This document shows, one piece after another, positions 1-6,085 of a DNA stretch of 9,175 bases. Every line of letters starts with the position of its first letter. Within the stretch, counting starts at the first letter, position 1. This stretch comes from an uncultured Bacillota bacterium (GTDB lineage Bacteria; Bacillota; Clostridia; Peptostreptococcales; Anaerovoracaceae): assembly GCA_946541435.1 (NCBI GenBank), contig CAMNJK010000053.1:1-9175 (forward strand), read 5' to 3'. A program made the position numbers and the translations under genes. The notes beneath the pieces were generated by a model that was not told where the DNA came from, made no database searches, and was given only the letters and a program-made list of their open reading frames with translations.

Positions 1-776
1 AGGTTCAGCATCTTGCCCATGTTGGTCCAGTAGAGCTTGCGGTATGTCTTGCGGATACCGTTGGACATGCCGTAATCAAAATCCGGGATGCTCTGGCCGC
101 CATGCTGGTCGTTCTGGTTGGACTGGATGGCGATGCAGGCCAGGGCGGAGTAGCTCTGGATGTCGTTGGGTTCTCTCAGGTGGCCGTGACCGGTGGAGAA
201 TCCGTCCTTGAACAGCTTCTCGATATCGATCTGGCAGCATGTGGTGGTCAGGGTCAGGAAGTCCAGATCGTGGATGTGGATGTCGCCTTCCTTATGGGCC
301 TTGGAGTGTTCCGGCTTCAGAACGAACATCTCATCGAAGATCTTCGCGCCTTCGGAGCCGTACTTCAGCATGGTGCCCATGGCGGTGTCTCCGTCGATGT
401 TGGCGTTCTCCCGCTTGGTATCGTTGTCCTTGGCTTCCTTGAATGTCAGGTCTTCATAGATCTTCATCAGGCGGGTGTTCATCTCACGCACACGAGTCCG
501 TTCCGCTCTGTACAGGATGAATTCCTTGGCAGTTCTGGCATGTCCGTTCTCGATCAGGACTTTTTCGACAACGTCCTGGATCTGTTCTACTGTAGGTGTT
601 TCATTATGACATACCTCGATCAGGTAAAGTTCCACCTGTCTGGACAGATAGTTGGCAGTATCTCTGTCGCTTCCGCCCAGCACTTCCGCAGCTTTGTAGA
701 TGGCGTCAGAGATCTTGGTGATATCAAAGTCCACCGTACGGCCATCCCGCTTAATGATCTGTTTGATTCCTTCCAT
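1..776 (-). CDS. nrdD: Anaerobic ribonucleoside-triphosphate reductase, N-terminal third (3' end off the window)
   Basis: Class III ribonucleotide reductase reduces NTPs to dNTPs with a glycyl radical that the activase NrdG installs, and works only without oxygen. The window shows the first 258 residues; family members are usually around 700 or more, and the glycyl radical site near the C terminus lies outside. Residues 1-95 form an ATP-cone allosteric domain beginning IIKRDGRTVDFDITKISDAI. The catalytic domain follows, with GDIHIHDLDF (164-173), the adjacent cysteines C180-C181 where NrdD has its N-terminal active-site cysteine, GFSTGHGHL (192-200) and NQNDQHGGQSIPDFDY (220-235), typical of the clostridial NrdD subgroup. 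The ATG at 776 follows a purine-rich GGGGAGGAAGAAGGA stretch. The gene has its own promoter with NrdR-like boxes and is insulated from the upstream acetyltransferase gene by a terminator. No frame damage is seen. The identification is very secure; where the gene ends is unknown. Confidence 0.96.
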   Translation of the reverse strand, partial: MEGIKQIIKRDGRTVDFDITKISDAIYKAAEVLGGSDRDTANYLSRQVELYLIEVCHNETPTVEQIQDVVEKVLIENGHARTAKEFILYRAERTRVREMNTRLMKIYEDLTFKEAKDNDTKRENANIDGDTAMGTMLKYGSEGAKIFDEMFVLKPEHSKAHKEGDIHIHDLDFLTLTTTCCQIDIEKLFKDGFSTGHGHLREPNDIQSYSALACIAIQSNQNDQHGGQSIPDFDYGMSNGIRKTYRKLYWTNMGKMLN

Positions 777-879
777 AGTTCCTTCTTCCTCCCCTGATTA
801 TCATCTTATTTTCATGGTATCAGCCTGCCGCGCCTGTGTTTTCAAGGCTTTCAGGCCATTGTTCTCTTCTCCGGGCCGC

Positions 880-895
880 CAACTATATCTTGTGG
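880..895 (-). promoter_or_regulatory. NrdR-like box, promoter-downstream copy
   Basis: On the minus strand this reads CCACAAGATATAGTTG. By eye it matches about 12 of 16 positions of the NrdR consensus acaCwAtATaTwGtgt, including the central ATAT and the CwA/TwG arms. It lies downstream of the predicted nrdD start point, in the leader. Its centre is 42 bp, about four helical turns, from the second box, which fits same-face binding. NrdR is the nucleotide-sensing repressor of ribonucleotide reductase genes in most bacteria; binding here is inferred. Confidence 0.6.
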
Positions 896-916
896 TTATG
901 TCGGCATGCACATCAG

Positions 917-944
917 ATTATACACCAAATATCCGCACCGTCAA
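917..944 (-). promoter_or_regulatory. nrdD promoter, sigma-A type
   Basis: On the minus strand there is a -35 TTGACG (939-944), a 16-base spacer (923-938) and a perfect -10 TATAAT (917-922). Transcription should start near 910, giving a leader of about 135 bases before the nrdD ATG. It lies between the acetyltransferase terminator and nrdD, so nrdD should be transcribed independently. An NrdR-like box fills the spacer, which would let a repressor block polymerase directly. Confidence 0.78.
922..937 (-). promoter_or_regulatory. NrdR-like box in the nrdD promoter spacer
   Basis: The minus strand reads TGCGGATATTTGGTGT. The right half (ATAT.T.GTGT) fits the NrdR consensus well, but the left half is poor, with about 9 of 16 matches overall. 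Alone it would be unconvincing. Support comes from its exact position between -35 and -10 and from its 42-bp centre-to-centre distance to the better box at 880-895. It may be the weaker, cooperatively filled half of a tandem operator. Confidence 0.45.
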
Positions 945-970
945 TACGTAAAAAAGAAAAACAGTCCAGA

Positions 971-1000
971 AAAAAAGAAAAACCCGGTGTTTCCACCGGG
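971..1000 (-). terminator. Rho-independent terminator of the acetyltransferase gene
   Basis: A 7-bp stem CCCGGTG/CACCGGG (983-989 with 994-1000) closes a four-base loop that reads GAAA in the RNA, a stable GNRA tetraloop. On the minus strand it is followed by a T-rich run broken by one C (971-982). It lies just after the acetyltransferase stop codon and upstream of the nrdD promoter. Confidence 0.92.
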
Positions 1001-1021
1001 TAGTCATACTATATGTTATGT

Positions 1022-1561
1022 CTATCTGTTGAAAAACTCGGAACGGAGCAGGGACATGAGGTTCAAGTCATAATACCTGCCGTTTTTTTTCGTCGCGTTC
1101 CTGGCAGTTCCCTCGCTGACAAAGCCCAGTTTCTCATAAAGATTCTGCGCCGCTTTGTTGCCGGTGAAGTAATCCAGCGATACCCTCTCCATGTGCATGA
1201 AAGTGAAGAAATACTCCAGCAGATTGCGCATCACATCCTCGCCGCAGCCGCTGCCCCGCATCTCGGAATCACCGATATAGAGTTTGGTGATGTCAAGGGA
1301 ATCCCCGTGCCGGTCGATTCTGGTCACCAGGATCCGTCCGATGGGCTTCTCTGTCGCCCGGTCCACAATGGTCAGATCCATCTTCGTCGGGTCGCTGCTG
1401 TCCCGTATCGCTTCATTGACCACGTCCTCATAGGAACGGTCCTCATCAAAGGAAAGAAACCTTGTGACTTCCGGATCGACCTCCCACTTGGCAAAAAGTT
1501 CATAGTCCCGGAACTGCGCATCCCGGATCAGCAGATTCTTTTTTTCTGTGATACGTTCCAT
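1022..1561 (-). CDS. GNAT-family N-acetyltransferase (RimJ/RimL-like)
   Basis: The 179-residue protein has the size and layout of a single-domain GNAT enzyme, which moves an acetyl group from acetyl-CoA to an amine; the substrate cannot be told. The start resembles RimJ/RimL or SpeG relatives (LLIRDAQFRDYELFAKWEVDPEV, 10-32). The central strand ITKLYIGDSEMRGSGCGEDV (91-110) carries the acetyl-CoA pyrophosphate-binding R/QxxGxG/A motif as RGSGCG, with a cysteine in the variable place. NKAAQNLYEKLGFVSEGTAR (135-154) is the usual C-terminal GNAT motif. The ATG at 1561 has a weak AGGTG ribosome binding site. A promoter and a terminator flank it closely, so it is a one-gene unit, divergent from the lipoprotein gene. 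The fold is confident; ribosomal-protein, polyamine or antibiotic acetylation are all possible. Confidence 0.9.
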   Translation of the reverse strand: MERITEKKNLLIRDAQFRDYELFAKWEVDPEVTRFLSFDEDRSYEDVVNEAIRDSSDPTKMDLTIVDRATEKPIGRILVTRIDRHGDSLDITKLYIGDSEMRGSGCGEDVMRNLLEYFFTFMHMERVSLDYFTGNKAAQNLYEKLGFVSEGTARNATKKNGRYYDLNLMSLLRSEFFNR

Positions 1562-1621
1562 GTTTTTTCACCTGTCCAACATCATTCTGTGCTAAAATTA
1601 GTGTGATTCAACGATAATAAC

Positions 1622-1650
1622 ATTATATTCTTAAATATTCTGATTGACAA
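1622..1650 (-). promoter_or_regulatory. Promoter of the GNAT acetyltransferase gene
   Basis: The minus strand has -35 TTGTCA (1645-1650), a 17-base spacer and a perfect -10 TATAAT (1622-1627), about 60 bases before the ATG. A small inverted repeat, ATAAT-AAC-ATTAT (1614-1626), overlaps the -10 and the likely start site. It could be an operator, but in such AT-rich DNA it may be chance. Confidence 0.75.
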
Positions 1651-1668
1651 TGGGAGAAGCAGAGAATT

Positions 1669-3108
1669 ATGAAGCGTTTTTTATCATGCATGACCTGTCT
1701 GATGCTGTTTCTGACCCTGATGCTTTGCGGGTGCGGAGAGGAACCCCAGGTGGACCGGGACAAGGAGCTTAAGGAAATCATGACTGCCTGTGACAGCCGT
1801 TGGGAAGAGGCCTTCCCGGATGAGATCCTGTCCTTCCGGCAGATCGAGGACTACCTTGCCGACTGGAGCAGGGATGAAGGAATCGAAGTCACCAAGCGCA
1901 CCGATCACTACATCGTCCTGACTTCCGAGGCTACAAAAGGTCAGAAGGAAACGCCCTCCGTCACCTTTGTCTGCAGCATGGACCCCGCGAACCCTGACAG
2001 CGGAGCGGAGACCCTCTCTCTGGGCATGACCAGCCTGCTGGGTCCCCTGCAGCACGGTCCCATCCGTCTGATCGTCACAGAAGCCACCGCAGACCGCTTC
2101 CCCGGAGCTGTGACGCTGGACAGCAAATATCTTGACTGCGCGCACTGCATCCGCCTCTATCCGGGAAGCTCCGACATGGTCTATACCGCCGGCGCCCTGT
2201 CCTCCGTGTGCAGGCTCACCGCGAAGATAAAGCGCGCCGACCCATCCTATACGAATGCATTCCGGATCAGGGTGATGGTTCCGGAGAATGCCGACCCCTA
2301 TACCTTTGACAAGGAACACGCCGTTCCCAACCCGGTCAACGTTCTGGGCGATCTTCTGGCCTACGCCAAAAGCTCCGGACGTCTCTTCGAGATCGCGTCC
2401 TTTGAGGCGGAAGAGAACGAAGATTACCAACCCGCCAAAGCGACTGCCGTTGTGGTCATCGACAACAACAATGTAGAGGCCTTCCAGAAGCGGTTTGAAA
2501 AAGCATACGAAACGCTGGAAGACAAATTCAAGGATCTGGAACTGGATACAGAGGCAGAAGAGGAGTCAGACCGGGCTCCCGAAGCGCCCTTCAAATACAC
2601 CATGAAGAAGACAAAGCTTCCGGACAGCGTACTGCAGGGATCTTCCGGGGACAATATCATCAGTCTCATGTATACCCTGCAGACAGGGATCCATCTCCAG
2701 GATGAGGAGACCGGCGCCATCACCGCAGCCTCCTATATCCGCTCCGTATCCACCGAAGGCGATCAGTTCTCCCTGGTGCTGGATATGCGCAGCCGGGACG
2801 GACTCTCCATGGAGGAGATGGCAGGCAACTATCTGATCACCTCCGGTCTCTGCGATGTGGATTACAGCGATACGAAACCCGGCCGGCTCTGGACGGCAGA
2901 GAATGAGAGCTCCTCCGCCGCATGGTTCACCGCAGCGATCAACAGCGACGGTGAAGATCCCACGAAGATGCAGACCTCTGAGGCCAATGTGCTCTACTCC
3001 AGAAAAGATGGGCTGGATCTCATCGAGTACCGTTATAACACGGATCGCCGTCCTGACGCTCTGGACAACATCCTGGGTTATCTGAACAGCCTGATCAGCA
3101 CCGACTGA
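1669..3108 (+). CDS. Predicted lipoprotein, degenerate PepD-like (M20) pseudopeptidase
   Basis: The 479-residue product starts with a lipoprotein signal peptide: basic MKR, a hydrophobic core (residues 4-20) and lipobox LCGC with the lipidated cysteine at C22, so it should be anchored outside the membrane. The rest follows PepD-type aminoacyl-histidine dipeptidases (cytosolic M20 enzymes of about 480 residues) in order. ATKGQKETPSVTFVCSMD (88-105) matches the family's ATKGYE..P.V...GHMD; TEATADRFPGAVTL (137-150) matches DEETGMTGA..L; IRLYPGS (161-167) matches INLDSEE; ASYIRSV and DMRSRD (354-377) match the ETSxNLG and SVRSS region. The metal ligands are mostly gone: His of HMD is S103, the LGADDG aspartate is missing, the second Glu of EE is A139, the LDSEE Asp is Y164, and the C-terminal His is not kept. 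About 30 residues after HMD are also deleted. Catalysis is therefore unlikely; a binding or scaffold role is inferred. It is the only plus-strand gene. Its ribosome binding site is weak and no clear promoter was found. Relationship by eye only. Confidence 0.8.
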   Translation: MKRFLSCMTCLMLFLTLMLCGCGEEPQVDRDKELKEIMTACDSRWEEAFPDEILSFRQIEDYLADWSRDEGIEVTKRTDHYIVLTSEATKGQKETPSVTFVCSMDPANPDSGAETLSLGMTSLLGPLQHGPIRLIVTEATADRFPGAVTLDSKYLDCAHCIRLYPGSSDMVYTAGALSSVCRLTAKIKRADPSYTNAFRIRVMVPENADPYTFDKEHAVPNPVNVLGDLLAYAKSSGRLFEIASFEAEENEDYQPAKATAVVVIDNNNVEAFQKRFEKAYETLEDKFKDLELDTEAEEESDRAPEAPFKYTMKKTKLPDSVLQGSSGDNIISLMYTLQTGIHLQDEETGAITAASYIRSVSTEGDQFSLVLDMRSRDGLSMEEMAGNYLITSGLCDVDYSDTKPGRLWTAENESSSAAWFTAAINSDGEDPTKMQTSEANVLYSRKDGLDLIEYRYNTDRRPDALDNILGYLNSLISTD

Positions 3109-3128
3109 TCCCGAGACAAATACGAAAA

Positions 3129-3189
3129 AAACAGACTGCTGTCAGACATTCATCCTGTCGCAGCAGTCTGTTTCATTTCTGTTGTTTTT
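3129..3189. terminator. Bidirectional terminator between convergent genes
   Basis: A perfect 13-bp stem, AAACAGACTGCTG with CAGCAGTCTGTTT (3129-3141 and 3161-3173), encloses a 19-base loop that can form a further GACA/TGTC stem. T-rich sequence follows on the plus strand (3171-3189), and seven consecutive A on the plus strand (3125-3131) supply the U-run for minus-strand transcripts. It sits 20 bases after the lipoprotein stop and about 30 bases beyond the murA stop, and should serve both. Confidence 0.9.
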
Positions 3190-3204
3190 CTGACCGCGGG
3201 ATCC

Positions 3205-4476
3205 TTATTCTTCGATCCGCATGATGTTGGCGCCCAGCGCCCGGAGCTTGTCCGCAAAGTTTTCATATCCTCTGTCGATATGATAGATCTGGGAAACCTC
3301 TGTGGTGCCGTCCGCTACCAGGCCTGCCAGAACCACCGATGCGCCTGCCCGCAGGTCGGTTGCCACCACCTGCGCCCCCTGCAGCTGTTTGCCGCCCGGG
3401 ATAATGGCCGCTTTTCCTTCGGTCTTGATATTGGCTCCCATCCGGTTGAACTCACCCACATGCATGAATCGGTTCTCAAACACGGTCTCGATCACAACGC
3501 TGGGGCCCTTCGCCACCGTCAGAAGCGCCATGAACGGCGACTGCATATCTGTCGGGAAGCCCGGATACGGCAGGGTCTTGATATCCGTGGATACGATGGG
3601 ACGCTCATCGGCACAGACCAGAACCCCCTCTTCCGCCATGGAGATATCCACGCCGCACTCGCGCAGCTTGGCGATGACTGCCTTCAGATGATTGGGCACC
3701 ATGTTGCGGATCAGGACCCGTCCTCCTGTGATGGCCGCTGCCACCATGAAGGTCCCCGCCTCGATCCTGTCGGGAATCACATGATGGGATACACCGCGGA
3801 ACTCACTGACACCCTCGATCTTGATGGTATCCGTTCCGGCGCCTTTGATCCGGGCGCCCATTTTGTTCAGGAAATTGGCCAGGTCAACGATCTCCGGTTC
3901 CTGCGCGGCATTTTCCAGGATCGTGGTGCCTTCCGCCAGGGAAGCCGCCATGATGATGACTTCCGTAGCGCCCACGCTGGGGAAGTCCAGATAGATGTCG
4001 CTGCCGTGCAGCCCGTCAGCTTTCGCGTCCACGATCCCCCGCGCCAGCTGCTCGTCATCGATCACCGCGCCCAGCGCTCTGAGGCCCTTCAGATGCAGCT
4101 CGATGGGACGCTCGCCGATGGCGCATCCGCCCGGCAGATGGATCACTGCCCGCCCGCTGCGGACAAGCAGAGCGCCCAGCACCAGAATAGACGCCCGCAT
4201 CATCTTTACCAGATCATAGGGCGCTTCATAGGAAAGCTGTCCCGAAGCGTTGACCTCTACCCGGTTTCCTTCGAAATCGGTGGTGACCGTCGCTCCCAGA
4301 CTTTCGAGAAGTCTGCACATCACATCAACGTCCCTGAGAGCAGGAACGTCTTCGATGACACAGTCTTCTTTTGTAAGGAGAGTTGCTGCCAGAATCGGCA
4401 GCACTGCATTTTTAGATCCGCTGATGGTCACCTCACCATGCAGCGGTCCGCTTTTTTGTACAAGAAATTTAGCCAA
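3205..4476 (-). CDS. murA: UDP-N-acetylglucosamine 1-carboxyvinyltransferase
   Basis: MurA carries out the first committed step of peptidoglycan synthesis, moving enolpyruvate from PEP onto UDP-GlcNAc in the cytoplasm. From the chosen start the protein has 423 residues, usual for the family. Visible sites are SGSKNA (19-24, with the Lys-Asn pair), the active-site loop [16 protein letters not shown] (116-131) with the catalytic, fosfomycin-target cysteine C118, FPSVGATE (165-172), the catalytic aspartate in PGFPTDMQ (D310), DLRAGA (374-379) and IDRGYE near the end. I set the start at the TTG at 4476 because GGAGG lies eight bases upstream and the protein then begins [16 protein letters not shown], as in known MurAs. 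It follows abrB after 50 bases on the same strand and ends at the bidirectional terminator, so it is probably last in the DUF948-abrB-murA unit. Many Firmicutes carry two MurA paralogues; which one this is cannot be told. Confidence 0.97.
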   Translation of the reverse strand: MAKFLVQKSGPLHGEVTISGSKNAVLPILAATLLTKEDCVIEDVPALRDVDVMCRLLESLGATVTTDFEGNRVEVNASGQLSYEAPYDLVKMMRASILVLGALLVRSGRAVIHLPGGCAIGERPIELHLKGLRALGAVIDDEQLARGIVDAKADGLHGSDIYLDFPSVGATEVIIMAASLAEGTTILENAAQEPEIVDLANFLNKMGARIKGAGTDTIKIEGVSEFRGVSHHVIPDRIEAGTFMVAAAITGGRVLIRNMVPNHLKAVIAKLRECGVDISMAEEGVLVCADERPIVSTDIKTLPYPGFPTDMQSPFMALLTVAKGPSVVIETVFENRFMHVGEFNRMGANIKTEGKAAIIPGGKQLQGAQVVATDLRAGASVVLAGLVADGTTEVSQIYHIDRGYENFADKLRALGANIMRIEE

Positions 4477-4489
4477 GTCCAGATCCTCC
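4474..4489 (-). promoter_or_regulatory. Ribosome binding site and TTG start of murA
   Basis: The minus strand reads GGAGG (4485-4489), eight bases, then TTG (4474-4476). An in-frame TTG at 4491 overlaps the Shine-Dalgarno itself and cannot use it. No in-frame ATG is close. The spacing decides for 4476 and a TTG start, which may keep expression modest. Confidence 0.8.
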
Positions 4490-4526
4490 AAGATAATGTG
4501 ATAATCAGATCGATACCAGATCCAAT

Positions 4527-4769
4527 CTACAGTTCCTGGAGCTCCTTGATGCAGTTGGCGCAGACGTTCTTTCCATGGACCTTCTGGATACCGTCAGAGC
4601 TGCCGCAGAAGATACATGCCGGCTGATACTTTTTCAGCATGATGGACTCTCCGTCCACATAGATTTCCAGGGGATCTCTGATTTCGATACCCAATGTACG
4701 TCTCAATTCGATCGGCAGAACGATACGTCCAAGTTCGTCGACCTTTCTCACGATTCCCGTTGCTTTCAT
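4527..4769 (-). CDS. abrB: AbrB-family transition-state regulator with C-terminal CxxC-CxxC tail
   Basis: The 80-residue protein begins with a SpoVT-AbrB swapped-hairpin DNA-binding domain (1-47: [20 protein letters not shown], then LRRTLGI and DPLEIYVDG). Such proteins bind AT-rich promoters as dimers or tetramers and, in B. subtilis, repress post-exponential genes. The tail differs from B. subtilis AbrB: C52-x2-C55 and C70-x2-C73 (ACIFCG...KNVCANC) form a likely zinc-ribbon knuckle, seen in many clostridial AbrB homologues and possibly for oligomerisation. The ATG at 4769 has AAGGAG seven bases upstream. It lies between the DUF948-like gene and murA, and its relation to ricT and trmN6 upstream matches the B. 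subtilis yaaT...yabB...abrB order. Self-regulation of the promoter at 5247-5275 is plausible but not shown. The family is certain; the paralogue name less so. Confidence 0.9.
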   Translation of the reverse strand: MKATGIVRKVDELGRIVLPIELRRTLGIEIRDPLEIYVDGESIMLKKYQPACIFCGSSDGIQKVHGKNVCANCIKELQEL

Positions 4770-4838
4770 TGATATCTCCTTTCATCTCCGGCATCTGCCC
4801 GCTGTGTCGCGTGATGCCACCTTCCCTTGGTGTCAGTC

Positions 4839-5219
4839 TTACTTCTTTTTTGAACGAGCTGATTTCTTCTCATCTCTGCTGGCTGCCCTCGTCTCCGGAT
4901 CGCTGTCGGATGACAGGATCCCCTTGATCGAGGCGGCTGACTTAGCGATGCTGGAAACCGCGGATATAAATGATGGCCCTGTCATGGAATCAGACAGTTC
5001 AGTGGCCGCAACAGATACATTGTCTACGATCCCGTTAAGATCTTCACTGCGGGCAGCGGCAATCTCGGTGATGACCTCGACATCTTCCAGCACCGTGTTG
5101 GTACGCTCCAGTGTGACCAAAAGCTTCCGCATGACAAGAATTGCGAAGACGATCAGCACCACCAGCGCAATCAGCACCAAAACGAGAAAGAATGTTTTGA
5201 TATCAATCGTCACATCCAT
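4839..5219 (-). CDS. Small membrane protein, DUF948-like
   Basis: The 126-residue protein has one strong transmembrane helix near the N terminus (about 8-30, FFLVLVLIALVVLIVFAILV), a region able to form a coiled coil (31-100: VTLERTNTVLEDVEVITEIA ... IAKSAASIKGIL), and a charged lysine-rich end (SARDEKKSARSKKK-like, 112-126). This layout resembles DUF948/YtxG-type proteins, whose function is unclear. The first residues MDVTIDIK are short and no signal-peptide cleavage site is seen, so it is likely anchored with the coiled part on one face; topology is undetermined. The ATG at 5219 has a good GGAGGTG site six bases upstream, and an extended -10 promoter lies just before it. It is the first gene of the unit with abrB and murA, 69 bases before abrB. 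The family call is tentative, by architecture rather than a diagnostic motif. Confidence 0.7.
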   Translation of the reverse strand: MDVTIDIKTFFLVLVLIALVVLIVFAILVMRKLLVTLERTNTVLEDVEVITEIAAARSEDLNGIVDNVSVAATELSDSMTGPSFISAVSSIAKSAASIKGILSSDSDPETRAASRDEKKSARSKKK

Positions 5220-5246
5220 AACAACACCTCCAGTAAACTACATTTT

Positions 5247-5275
5247 ATTATGACACAAAATGGAAATATTTACAA
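5247..5275 (-). promoter_or_regulatory. Promoter of the DUF948-abrB-murA unit
   Basis: The minus strand shows -35 TTGTAA (5270-5275), a 17-base spacer and -10 CATAAT (5247-5252) preceded by TG one base upstream (TGTCATAAT), an extended -10. Transcription would begin near 5240, leaving about 20 bases of leader with a GGAGG site. The DNA around it is very AT-rich, the kind AbrB favours. No terminator separates it from trmN6, so read-through from upstream is possible. Confidence 0.7.
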
Positions 5276-5305
5276 CATTATTTTGGCATATTTTCTATTT
5301 TTAAA

Positions 5306-6046
5306 CTATCGGGTGTCCTCTCGTCCGTAGATCTCCATGATCTGACGAGTGTAGTTTCCTTCAGAATCGTATACATTCAACGGTTCGTCGAATTTCAGTT
5401 CCTTGCCCCCGCCCTGCACGCAGTGGATCAGGACGATATTCGGGGGTTCCCCTTCTCTGGGGTGTACAAAACGAATGCGCTTGGGCTCCAGCCGGTGTTT
5501 TCTGCAGGATGCGAAGATATCCACCAGACGAAAGGGCCGGTGAACGAGACAAAGGGATCCCTTTCCCTGGAGCATCCATGCCGCGGCCGCGATAAAATCA
5601 TCCAGTTCCGCTGTGGTCTCCTGCCTGGCTGCCCTGCGCCCCGCAGAGCTTCCGGCCAGGCCGCTGCCCTTTTCGATATAGGGCGGGTTGGAAACCACAA
5701 GATCGCAGGACCCCTGCAGGGCCGGGTGCTCCCGGGCCAGTTCAAGGATATCACTGTGGAGGAACCGGACTCTGTCTGTCATCCGGTTCAGCTCACAGCT
5801 CCGGTCCGCGAGGCCGATGGCTTCTTCCTGGAAATCAATCCCGATGACCTGCCTTTGCAGATTCTGCCGGGCCAGCAGGAATGAAACGATCCCGTTGCCG
5901 CAGCCCAGTTCGGCTGCATGCAGGCTTCGGGGACAGCATCGTTTGGCGAAATCCGCCAGCAGTACCGCGTCGATCCCGTACCGGAATGCGTCTTTGTCCT
6001 GTATCAGTTTCAGCCCGCCAAAGCCGATATCATCTATCGTTATCAT
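5306..6046 (-). CDS. trmN6: tRNA1(Val) adenine-37 N6-methyltransferase-like (YabB/YfiC family)
   Basis: The 246-residue protein is a class I SAM-dependent methyltransferase of the COG4123 type. It begins with the family signature IDDIGFGGLKLIQDKDAFRYGIDAVLLADFA (4-34, positions cited), followed by the SAM-binding motif ELGCGNG (46-52), the acidic ribose-binding strand end VIGIDFQEEAI (67-77) and the catalytic N6-adenine motif NPPY (120-123). The E. coli relative methylates A37 of tRNA1(Val); the substrate here is inferred from family. RFVHPREGEPPNIVLIH (192-208) is the usual C-terminal strand. The ATG at 6046 has GGGAG close upstream; the N terminus is a few residues shorter than in B. subtilis YabB, but no better start is seen. 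It follows ricT by 39 bases, as yabB follows yaaT-yabA in B. subtilis, and is probably the last gene of the tmk unit. Confidence 0.9.
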   Translation of the reverse strand: MITIDDIGFGGLKLIQDKDAFRYGIDAVLLADFAKRCCPRSLHAAELGCGNGIVSFLLARQNLQRQVIGIDFQEEAIGLADRSCELNRMTDRVRFLHSDILELAREHPALQGSCDLVVSNPPYIEKGSGLAGSSAGRRAARQETTAELDDFIAAAAWMLQGKGSLCLVHRPFRLVDIFASCRKHRLEPKRIRFVHPREGEPPNIVLIHCVQGGGKELKFDEPLNVYDSEGNYTRQIMEIYGREDTR

Positions 6047-6085
6047 TTTCGCTCCCGTCCGCTGCAGGTATCCGCCTGCCTCTGA

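Noticed and set aside
102..797. Plus-strand open frame opposite nrdD
   Set aside because: The minus strand encodes clear NrdD motifs with a good ribosome binding site and promoter; the plus frame is a shadow.
777..910. Riboswitch in the roughly 135-base nrdD leader
   Set aside because: Only short helices such as GCCTG/CAGGC are found, with no known class motif and no terminator before the start codon.
1644..1672. TTGACA on the plus strand as -35 for the lipoprotein gene
   Set aside because: With 17-base spacing the -10 would be TTATGA at the start codon itself, which is a poor hexamer and leaves no leader for the ribosome binding site. The same bases serve the minus-strand -35.
3280..4626. 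Long open frame (448 codons) on the plus strand
   Set aside because: It is antisense to murA, whose motifs ([21 protein letters not shown]) are unmistakable. The plus-strand product is rich in His, Gln and Arg with no family motif.
4770..4838. Terminator or promoter between the DUF948-like gene and abrB
   Set aside because: Only a 4-bp CACC/GGTG stem without a T-run, and no convincing -35/-10 pair; the genes are better read as one unit.
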